Assembly (NCBI RefSeq): GCF_026151205.1
Contig: NC_087074.1
Location: 14,814,667-14,878,666 of the forward strand
Source: Bolinopsis microptera
Taxonomy: Eukaryota > Ctenophora > Tentaculata > Lobata > Bolinopsidae
Length of the DNA stretch: 64,000 bases
Reading direction: 5' to 3'
The notes beneath the pieces are model-generated. The model did not search any database. It saw nothing but the letters and a program-made list of their open reading frames with translations, and had not been told where the DNA came from. Position 1 is the stretch's first letter, and each line of letters starts with the position of its first letter. Position numbers and translations under genes: made by a program. Positions 55,345 through 64,000 of the stretch are shown in pieces.

Positions 55345-58300
55345 CTTTCGCATATGATGGACTTTTTCCCGAAGAAGGTGGGTATTTTATCCTTGTAGTT
55401 TTCCAGAGAAGGACGTAGTCTTTTCCACATCTCTGTCATCAGAGAAGTCCTTTCGATTAAACGGTCCCTGTTTGGCACTCCTGAGATAATTGACTGTCTT
55501 ATACACAATGGTTTTACCGTTTACAACATTTGCAGTAATATTTATTACCGAATTTAATTAGAATTTAACCCATACATTTTTAACACATGAACTGCTGTAT
55601 CAGTAACCATCAAAATAGAAACAAACCTATGAATTTGATGTTTATCTTGTTAAGTGGGAGGTTAACCTCTTCTTGACACAAAATACCCAGTCGTCTCCTG
55701 AGATCTCCGACATGACAGAGGAAGCTACTGTCGAGTTCGATATTACAGCTAACCTAAGATAGTCAAACTGAGTGGGATCAATTTTAAGCATTACAAATCA
55801 GCAGTTATCAAGCAAATGTGATGAAAGAGCCATTATTGAAATGTAAGGCAGATCTAGAGCTAGGAATGTGTTTAGGGGCATCAAAGAATAAGTATCTGTG
55901 TACTGTTCTTTACCATACCATTTAAACGATTTAATACATGGAAGTATCACAATAATATACTTTTTCAACAACATAAACACATTTAAAAAAAGGCTCGAAT
56001 GGGTTATCGATATTTCCATATAATGCAGGATTGAAATAATCTGTTTAGGAGTAATACGTTCAAATTCGATCCTGATCTACAAAAGTGTAACATGATAGCA
56101 AAATCCGCTCTGCTTTTCTATACTAGAACAAGTTTTAGTAGTCTCCAGCACATCACAGCTTAAAGGCAGTAACACTAAATCGATTACATTAAATAATCTC
56201 TCAGGATCATTTAGTAATATCTGTATTTCAATGTGCAACGAAACAGCTTCTATACTACTTTCCTACTTCTATACTACTTTACTATCAACTAGATATACGG
56301 TTTGAGCATTGAAGCTCTATGCTGTGAGCAGTAACGAAAAGAGATGGGATTGCAATATATCGACTCACTTGTGAAAATAATGATTAAATCTCCTAATTAC
56401 GATTTCTAACTGCGCGGCGTAGTGCGTACTTTGAAATCCAAATAAAAATTATTTTTGATCAAAATATTGGAAAACAAAATTACAACATGATTCAAATCTT
56501 GTGTAAAAAAATGTTATAAACAATATGCTGTTAAAAACTTTCGTGAAAAATTTTAAAAAGCATGATTTCCACCCGATTATGTGAAGTTATCATTTTTATG
56601 ACTTTTACAGGTTATAATTTTTGTCAAGAGCTTAGCCATTTGTCAAAATTTAGGTCATGGTATCATGTTATGTGACTATACAATGAGATTATAATCCGTT
56701 GATGTATAATATCTTGGAGTTTATCAGGGGATGAAATTATTTGTAGGTTTATAAACTACCAAAACGCGCGCTGGGTTGGACTCGTTGTATAATAATAATG
56801 TATAACTATCAATACATGATACACGATAACGTAAAACTATATAAATCGATAACATATAAGATCAAATAAACCATATGGTACCAAGTTACATTAATTGATG
56901 AAATCTTTCCATGTTTTAGAATGAAAATCCATACACAAATTTCCTAGCTTTAAGTATGACACACATTATTACATGATAACGAATTGATTTAACGCGCATA
57001 TGCAAAATATATTGTAATTGTATAAGAATCGACCTTGTTTTTTAAAGATTAGTCATTTAAAGTATCGATGAGAAAATCCCTGTACAAATAGCTTCTACTT
57101 ATAATCCGATAATTTATGTTGTATGATGCAATAAAAATACTCATACCGCGCGCAGCTTGAACTACGACATACGCAAGCGTTCAGTTGCAAATTATAAGGT
57201 CTACCGAAGTTTGTAGGGCGCGAAAAATTTTATGTTGACGTGCTCGCGCATTCTGAGTAGTCAGCTCGCGTTGGGTCTCGCTACAAGATGAAAATTCAAA
57301 TATTTTAACCGGGAAATATCCTGTCCAAACCCAAAATACACAACATTGAACATGAAAACTTTTCATGCTGTAACTTGTATGAACAATGAAAAGCATAAAT
57401 AATAAAAAGTAAAATACTTTTTAAGTAAAATACAATTTTTATTTTCCACAAAAGAATCAATACATATTGAATTATAAATATCCGATAATTCCATTAATAA
57501 TCATTAAAAGTTGCTTTGTCATTTGTAAAATCAAAAACGAAAAGCCGTAGTACGCTGAACTGTGAACGCGCGCGGCGTTTTTTCTGCAGCTGCCTAGCTT
57601 CAAGCTTGTAGCCGCTAACATCAAAGCCGCCGCGCTCGCCCAGTGCTGGGGTGCATTCTCATTAACAATTAAACTTGGTCAAAGATAGTTATATACAATT
57701 CCTAAATTAAATTAATAATCATGTTAATATGAGTATTCAACACTACTCGACAACAAATATTTGCCGGCCCATCAACGATTCAGTCGCCGAAACAAAAATC
57801 AAATGTTTGCTTTTTTCGTTTCGGGGACTGTTTGAACTCAGTACTATATCCGACTAATTATACTTTATAATGGTTAAAATACAAAGTAAAAAGATTTTCC
57901 TCGATGGGCCGGCATTCACAACCGCGAAACGTTTTGAGTACGACGAACGATGACACCACCACCAGCCGTTAATCAATAAGGTAAGTTATAGAACTCCTGA
58001 CCAAACGAGTGCCGAAGGCACGAGTTTTGTCAAGAGTTCTATAAATTGCTTATGGTACGGCACAAGACAACAGTCATAGGAACATTTCCCGACTAAAATT
58101 TTGAAATTTAGTTCCTTTTAACCGTGTCAAATTGGCAAAAAACTGTATCTACTTCCGACACAAAGTGTTCATTGTCCATTGAGCATCATGCCATGCTGCT
58201 ACCATCGTCTTACTCTCGTGGTTGCCACATGACGGCTTACCAAACTGCTATTGGACAGCGCACGTTTGTCACGTGACGATTTGATTATTGATACTTATTG

Positions 58301-61204
58301 AGCACTGTATTTCATAGATCACATTTATTGAGTACAGTACTGAATAAACGTTAAATTCCTGTTAAATTCTTGTATGACGTGGTGACCCCCACGGTCGCTT
58401 CACTATAGTTAGGCGGTGCACGATAAAAATAAACTTGCTCGGATATTCAAAATTTTTGTACCATCGTTTTCTAGAGACTGTGAGAATTTTCACAGTACCA
58501 AATTTATCATACCTTTTTGGAATGATCAGTGAGTTTCGCCTAGGTGCCATATTTGATGGTGCGCGGCTTTTGGAGCAAAATTAGGCGTAAAAGTCGCGTA
58601 ATTTGACGAAAATCGTTGATTTTTGTTGTATTATTTTGTCATATCTTCGGTTCTTGAACATGAATCATGCTGACAATTTGTCAGAACCTTCTAATCATAC
58701 TCAACTACCGAACCTAATTTAGTTGGGAGAGATTGGCCTTGATTAAGAGGTCTAAAAATGACAAAATAGGTATAAATTCGTTGATAACTCAAATTCTGAG
58801 CATCGAAATTGCTCAAACTAAATTAGGTTCAGTAGAACATAAGTGTTTACGTAAGCTGACCAAATTTCACCCTGCAGTTTCTTTTCGTTTAAATCGTAAA
58901 TTCGCGCGCAAAAATTTCACCGGCGCGCCTTCCATTAATGATGCATTAGACGCATACATTATAAGCATCGAGTGTGTTTAACGGACGGTCACTTGCGCCG
59001 CGCGAAATATGAATAGCATAGCGATCAATTATGTGTCAACACTTACAATTTAATATTATATTGTGTTGTAAGATTTTTTTGTATAATGAGCCAATTTATG
59101 TTTTAAATTGATGAGTAATAATAGTTTTTGTTATTTGTTATTGTGTATTGACAAATACGCGTTCAATTCAATGTTGTGTGTTGATAAATATGGTAGTGAT
59201 ATGATTTTAAATATATGACACAAGTATCATTCTTACATTACATTAGAATTATATAAATATATAATTCTGGTTTTGCATCAAAAAGGAAGTAACAAATGTT
59301 TTTTCTGCAATCATATTTAAGTTACAAATCACTAAACTGTAAACTGAAAACACAAATGACAAAGCCACGCGCCGATTTGTTGCAACAAAATTGTTATATG
59401 GGAAGTATTATAACTTTTCGATTGTTTCCAAAATAATGTGCTGGCCGAAATAAGAGCTAAAAAACCATTCAATGGTCAGCGCGCGCGTCTTATTGTCGAT
59501 GGCGCACTGCCTACTATAGTGGCGTCTTCGACTGTAGCGTCGACTGTAGCGTCCCCCTGTAGCGTCTTCGCCGCTACAGGGGGAGCCGCACACTTCGTGC
59601 GCGGCGGGTCATACAACGTATGACAATTGAATTCCTTTATGAAAGTAATTCCTTTGCGATAGATACTCCTGTAATTTCCAACGATTACAGTGATATTTCA
59701 AGCTTGACTCAACCCTTGCTGTTCTCTCAAACTATAAGGATGTGAATTGTGAATCTAATTTTGCTTGAGCATGAAATCCAGCCCTTCTCGCTGGCTAATA
59801 TAGGTCACGTTATCTATCAGCTCACTGTACCTCGTGACTGCGTCACTCGGTTACCACGTGCCCGACAAACTGGTGCCGTACCATAAAGTAATATAATAAA
59901 CGACGCGAGTATTAAATATTCAGTATCAAGTACGTATATGTTTGAATGACTATGTTTCAGTTTAGTTTAATTTTGTTGATTTTATTGTTTACATAGTGCA
60001 ATGTGCAGCATATGTGAAGGACTGTTATATTACATTATTATATATTAATATATATTATACTATGCCGTTATGGCATGTTTGATGTTTAGGTCACTTGATC
60101 AAGTTTGGCAACATTGAACATAAAATTTGCCTTTAATTTTATTTGCTGTCTACTCAATCTTTCAATATTTGAAAAGTTAAATAAATAAATTACAAATTTG
60201 GTCGTTTAATGGTAAATTATAATTAATAGTAATACCTAAATTTAGTTCACGTGAGGATAAAACGAATTAAGTTGATTTATGATCTAAGGAGCTCATAGTG
60301 AATACACGATCATACCCGTTTTTTAATTTCCACTTACTAGTACTACAACAGTTTGGGGGAACTGTTGCGAGACGCTTCGCGAGACACTTCACGAGACACT
60401 TCGCGAGACACTTCACGAGACACATCACGAGACACTTCACGAGAGACGTCACGAGACACGTTACGAGACACGTCACGAGACATGTGATTCGTTGCTGTCT
60501 GTTAATTTGTGGAGTGTCATGTCGGTGGACCATTTTTACACTGATTCCGGGAAGCATTCTTTTTAGTTTTACGCATTTTTACACTGATTCCGGGAAGCAT
60601 TCTTTTTAGTTTTACGCAAGTAGTAAATTCCACATTGAGAAATAAGATATCGTTAATTTAAAATTGATTAATTATAGGCATGTCAGGGATTACACTTTAC
60701 AGACCAATTAAGACTAAGAGCTAATCTGGATTAGCTACGTGTACTATATACGGATTAGCTTAGGTCACGTGACCACCGATCCTATCATGTGACCTCTATT
60801 TCTCAGACACGTGCAGAAGCCGTACCTATTTGCAGGCTTAAGTTTTAAAAATTCTAAACTTATTTCTCTGCTGAAACTTTTTAAATGTGATACTTGACTA
60901 TGTAAGTATGCATATTTCATATAATACATAATGATATTAATATATATGATATTGGGTCCCGAAATTTCGAGCTGAATTGATAAATGCAGCGTGAAGTCAC
61001 ACATCGGCAGCTGCATTCGTCTGTCATGCTTACAGTTGCAGAATAATAGTAATAAGAGAAACTCACAGAACTTGACGTTGCAGTGATAATACACTTACAG
61101 ACACTCACCCGGCCGTCAGACGTCAGTACGACATTGTGTCTAAATGAATTCAGGACTGGAATATAACGTAGGACTGTGACCAGTCTCTGCCATTCGTTCT
61201 TCAT
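55345..61204 (-). CDS. Cryptic multi-exon gene, 3' end not found
   Basis: Three exons fit by phase: 61204-61109 (ATG; ends TSDGR before a GTGAGT donor), 55753-55627 (acceptor TATCTTAG, donor GTTTGT) and 55480-55345 (acceptor TTATCTCAG, donor GTAAAT). Joins are phase 0 and phase 1. The product reads MKNEWQRLVTVLRYIPVLNS, then DLRRRLGILCQEEVNLPLNK and GVPNRDRLIERTSLMTEMWK. No family was recognised. The last donor leaves two bases and no continuing exon was found; further exons may lie beyond the repeat array at 52.3-55.3 kb, or exons may be missing from the 5.3-kb intron. The long intron is full of repeats and hairpins. Confidence 0.45.
55798..56270 (-). pseudogene. Possible decayed coding segment
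   Basis: One minus-strand frame stays open from about 56270 to 55798 apart from a single TAG (about 56086), reading EAVSLHIEIQILLNDPERLF, then PKQIISILHYMEISITHSS. The composition is protein-like. It has no start, no clear splice sites and no recognised family. It lies in the long intron of the cryptic gene. A remnant exon or chance are both possible. Confidence 0.25.
56300..60360. other. Gene-poor, hairpin-rich stretch
   Basis: CGCG-rich islands (56765, 57150, 57565, 58560, 58980 and 59480) sit in AT-rich DNA. Structures include an inverted TGCCGGCCCATC pair at 57762 and 57903, a ~70-nt hairpin at 57983-58052, and stem-loops at 59549-59602. No supported exon. Confidence 0.5.
59549..59602 (+). 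repeat. Pair of GC-rich stem-loops after TGTAGCGTC repeats
   Basis: Three to four TGTAGCGTC copies (59534-59568) lead into a 12-bp perfect stem CCCCCTGTAGCG/CGCTACAGGGGG with a 7-nt loop. A second short hairpin with TTCG in the loop follows (CCGCACACTTCGTGCGCGG). Confidence 0.85.
60366..60482. repeat. 12-bp minisatellite
   Basis: About ten copies of CACTTCACGAGA with substitutions. Because 12 is a multiple of 3, both strands give repeating peptides (TRHF-like plus, CLVK-like minus), which are artefacts. Confidence 0.95.
60531..60616. repeat. Perfect 43-bp tandem duplication
   Basis: Two adjacent identical copies beginning CATTTTTACACTGATTCCGG, at 60531-60573 and 60574-60616. Identity implies a recent event or an assembly duplication. 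Confidence 0.95.
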
Positions 61205-62635
61205 GATATTGTAATACATAAAAGTTAATTACCGGTGGCTGTATTGTTTCCGCTTGGGGCAGCATATTTTAGCTAAACTCTTTCCACTTAGTTCTGCACT
61301 AGGTCATATTTAGAGATGGGCATTTTTTATTCCTTTGTCACGTGTCACGTGTGTTTCACTTTTTTGCGTCGATCTGAAAGTAAACGAATTGTGATTGCCT
61401 ATCACTTATGCTCGTCTAATTTTTAAACTTGCGCATTTTGTGAACGGTACGATGGTACGATTTTATTTAACGCTGATTCCAAGCACCCAAAATGTTTTTT
61501 TTTCTCTCGTTTAAGAATCTAACTACGCTGCTGTCCTCTCCGGTAGTTGTGACCAATAAATATGTGTATCCCTAGGTTAGGTACAATCAATTATGACGAA
61601 TGATCAATGATCAAGATATGACGGAGTGACAAACTGAGCGCCACCCAGTAAAATATAGTGCATTACACACTACACATTTAATCTTCCATTTGGTCGTTAT
61701 TGTTTTTCCTTCCCTGATTATTTATCTTTTTATCTTTTGTTAGTTCTAGAACTTTCTGATGGTACTTACTACTTGTACTTGAAAAGGTCTCCTCCTAGTC
61801 GTTGGAGTCATGGAGTGGCCTGCACCACACAGTAACTCATTTTTCAGGTGTATTAGAGTTAGACCTCTCCAATGTAATTGTACCCTGTTTGTTGCTTGTA
61901 GTTGTTGTTCTGCATCTTCTATCGTGATGTTATCGGGTTGGCCAATAAATCAATAAATTTACAATTTGAAACATATTATTTTCCTCGTTGTCCCTCCTAT
62001 CCCTCTGCCAGTCTATCTGATATAATGTGTCCTGTAAGGCACTAATACACCTGCCCGAACACAAATGAATAATACAAAGACAGAGACTCAGACGATAAAC
62101 TGTTCCCCGGTATTACGTGCCTTTGTTTCAGGTTTTACTTACAGCTCCATTATTTAGTTATTACTCGCTCAATCTTAAAATAGGACAATAGGACCACTAG
62201 AATACGTTAGTAATCAGGGTAACTGAGCAACCTGGTGAAATATTGAGGGGTCTAGAATACGTTGGGTAACTGAGCAACCTGGTGAAATATTGAGGGGTTT
62301 AGTTGTTCTAATGTTATTGTTCTGATAACCATTAAGGATCGTGATCATATTATATGTTAAGTGGCATCACTAAATCTCAAAGCAACAAGCTAAGCTTGCT
62401 TGAGCCCCCTTGCCGTAATCACAGCCAACAGCTAACTTAAACTAAGATTGGACAGTTCCAGCATGATATCGGATAGATCTATGAGCTGCAGTTATAGTTA
62501 CAACTTCATCAAAAGTTGCAACTCCAGATGATCAGCATGAGTGAACACGCTGTTAATACTCTGTCAGAAAATGATTCAAATGATTCAATGATTCAGTCAG
62601 ATACGAATACCCCAGACCAAATTCATGACTGCATT
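61205..62635. other. Intergenic stretch
   Basis: No supported gene. A tandem duplication of ~50 bp (62198-62251 and 62252-62298) repeats CTAGAATACGTT...GAGCAACCTGGTGAAATATT, the second copy lacking 7 bp. Confidence 0.5.
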
Positions 62636-62639
62636 CTCT

Positions 62640-63480
62640 TCCCGGAACAAAATCCCTCAACTCAAGGAAATTGCCGAATATCAGATCGAGAAAGTTCACC
62701 TCTTCTTCCTTAACTTTAAGTGGACTATAAGCGTCGGTAAAAGAACCTCCAATGCAGGAGTGTGGGGTGATACGGGTCGATACCCTCTTGCTATTGAGGC
62801 CAGTCCCCAAGTATTTAACTATGTTCGAAGACTAGAAAGCATGGAAACTTTCGGATCGGAAGCCCTTGTTCGACATGCATTCACAGAACAAAAGAAAATG
62901 GGCAATCATGGTACTCCGGCATTACGTCTATGAATCATTTTCTGGCAGAAACGAACGAAAGGCAACAATCACCCATCCAGATACGAGATGTTCTCCGTTC
63001 TTGCTTTAGAACGCAATGGGATGAAGAGAGACAGCTTAACAGAAAACTTGGATTCTACAATTCGATTAAATCAAGTTTTGGTTGTGAAAAATACCTCTCT
63101 CTCTATCTTCCATACAACCAGTCAAAAAGACTAGCCCAAATAAGGACTAGCTCTCACCGCCTAAATATTGAAACGGGACGCCATGGACATGTCAGAAGAA
63201 ACAACATTCTAAATCGTATCTGCACTACATGTTCCACTAAGGACAAGAACACTATGGAGTTCATGGCAGAGTTACCCTTCGTTGATCCCATAATTGAAGA
63301 TGAGGTTCATGAACTTAGAACCTGCACCCTCTACCAAGACAACAGGGACCGCCTTAGCCCTGAGCTAAAACCAACCTCTTCGACGGAATGGATATCATAT
63401 TCACTCAACCAAAGCTTTTAAAAGAGATTGCTAAATTTTTAGTTGATATAGATACACTTCGTTTCCCGAGAGACTTAGCT
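62640..63480 (+). pseudogene. LINE ORF2 C-terminal fragment, frameshifted
   Basis: The segment VGKRTSNAGVWGDTGRYPLA, followed by VHLFFLN-type and ESM...LVRHAFTEQKK context, continues after a frameshift at about 62905 as SWYSGITSMNHFL...LGFYNSIKSSFG. It ends with a Cys/His-containing region (GRHGHVRRNN...RICTTC...EDEVHELRTC). This order is typical of the C terminus of some non-LTR retrotransposon polyproteins. The RT domain is absent and the frame is broken, so it is a 5'-truncated relic. It differs from the LINE at 25919. Confidence 0.75.
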
Positions 63481-63663
63481 TAAATTATAATATATCTTTC
63501 TTTACGGTTTTTGTATCTTATTATATTTCTATGTTATGATTTCATTATCATATTGTCAAGCCAGGAGTGTTAGGGCTTCTCTAATTCTCTTGACCAATTA
63601 CCGTTTAATCCGTTTAATACTCTGTAGACAGCAGACGTAGAAAGTACGGTGACACAAGTGATA

Positions 63664-63800
63664 CAGTAAACCCCGATTTTCCGCGGAGTCTCTTGGGGAA
63701 AGGAAACATCTGCAGTAAATCTAAAATCAGAGTCCGCGATAAATCGAGTTAAGCCCTATTTGGCAAAAGGAAATGGCAGTGGTAAACCGGGGATTTACTG
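63664..63800. mobile_element. Pogo/Tigger-like MITE (137 bp)
   Basis: The termini CAGTAAACCCCG and CGGGGATTTACTG are inverted with one mismatch and flanked by TA (63662-63663 and 63801-63802). There is no coding capacity. The family is inferred from end sequence and TA target. Confidence 0.8.
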
Positions 63801-63802
63801 TA

Positions 63803-64000
63803 CCTTGATTTTTGTCAGTTAATTAACTGTTAATTAACTATTCCCAAAAACGTGGTGCAGCCTCGTTTGTAGTTCGAGGTATATTTAAGGTGACATCGTT
63901 CTGAAAAGATTACAAAGCTTAGAATTTCCAAATGTAATAAAGTCATGTGTTTCAAAAGATGAAATTCCCCGTTTTGGAGTCACGGCGGGAAACATACTTG
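63803..64000. other. Right-hand edge, no gene seen
   Basis: A palindromic AGTTAATTAACTGTTAATTAACT lies at about 63818-63840; nothing else was recognised before the window ends. Confidence 0.5.

Noticed and set aside
57181-57396. Minus-strand ORF of 71 codons
   Set aside because: Repeat-like sequence with GC patches; no splice sites or family.
60267-60609. Repeat proteins TRHF/CLVK on both strands
   Set aside because: The 12-bp minisatellite is divisible by 3, so open frames arise automatically.

Overview
This is animal nuclear DNA. Protein genes have GT-AG introns and sit in long AT-rich intergenic stretches with satellites, LINE remnants and many short terminal-inverted-repeat transposons. 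The gene set (receptor tyrosine kinase with Ig-like domains, factor XIII-type transglutaminase, carotenoid oxygenase, MCM8, DDX21, SLC25 glutamate carrier, C1orf74 homologue) is metazoan. The phylum cannot be fixed from sequence alone; an invertebrate, possibly non-bilaterian, fits. No tRNA, rRNA or CRISPR was seen.

Left part (1-18 kb): a 15-bp satellite built from pentamers; a three-exon gene for a small acidic secreted protein (723-1441); about 5 kb without a recognisable gene; a C1orf74/DUF4504 homologue whose coding sequence holds a CRE/E-box repeat; an intronless carotenoid oxygenase with an N-terminal signal sequence; a stop-free 28-bp minisatellite beside a two-exon small gene; a mariner-type MITE; and a secreted protein made of five tandem jelly-roll-like domains, each on one phase 1-1 exon.

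Middle (18-40 kb): a diverged tandem duplication, a short two-exon minus-strand gene (19509-19939), then two putatively nucleolar genes side by side, a UBF-like HMG-box gene with a stop-containing cassette exon and DDX21. DDX21 is broken by two one-base frameshifts at homopolymers. After a 5'-truncated LINE and a 4.8-kb gene-poor stretch come MCM8 (one frameshift near its C terminus), a mitochondrial glutamate carrier and a transglutaminase, all on the minus strand.

Right part (40-64 kb): a 14-exon receptor tyrosine kinase (40610-48100) whose first intron carries a complete intronless J-domain gene on the opposite strand. The rest is mostly repeats: a hAT-type MITE with 8-bp target duplication, a 1.96-kb inverted-repeat element that interrupts a tandem module and whose empty site is preserved in a neighbouring copy, a cryptic minus-strand gene recovered only by splice-phase matching (61204 to 55345), minisatellites, a LINE pseudogene and a pogo-like MITE.

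Gene structures were built by hand from reading-frame continuity and splice-site phase. No alignment or transcript data were available, so exon borders are predictions.
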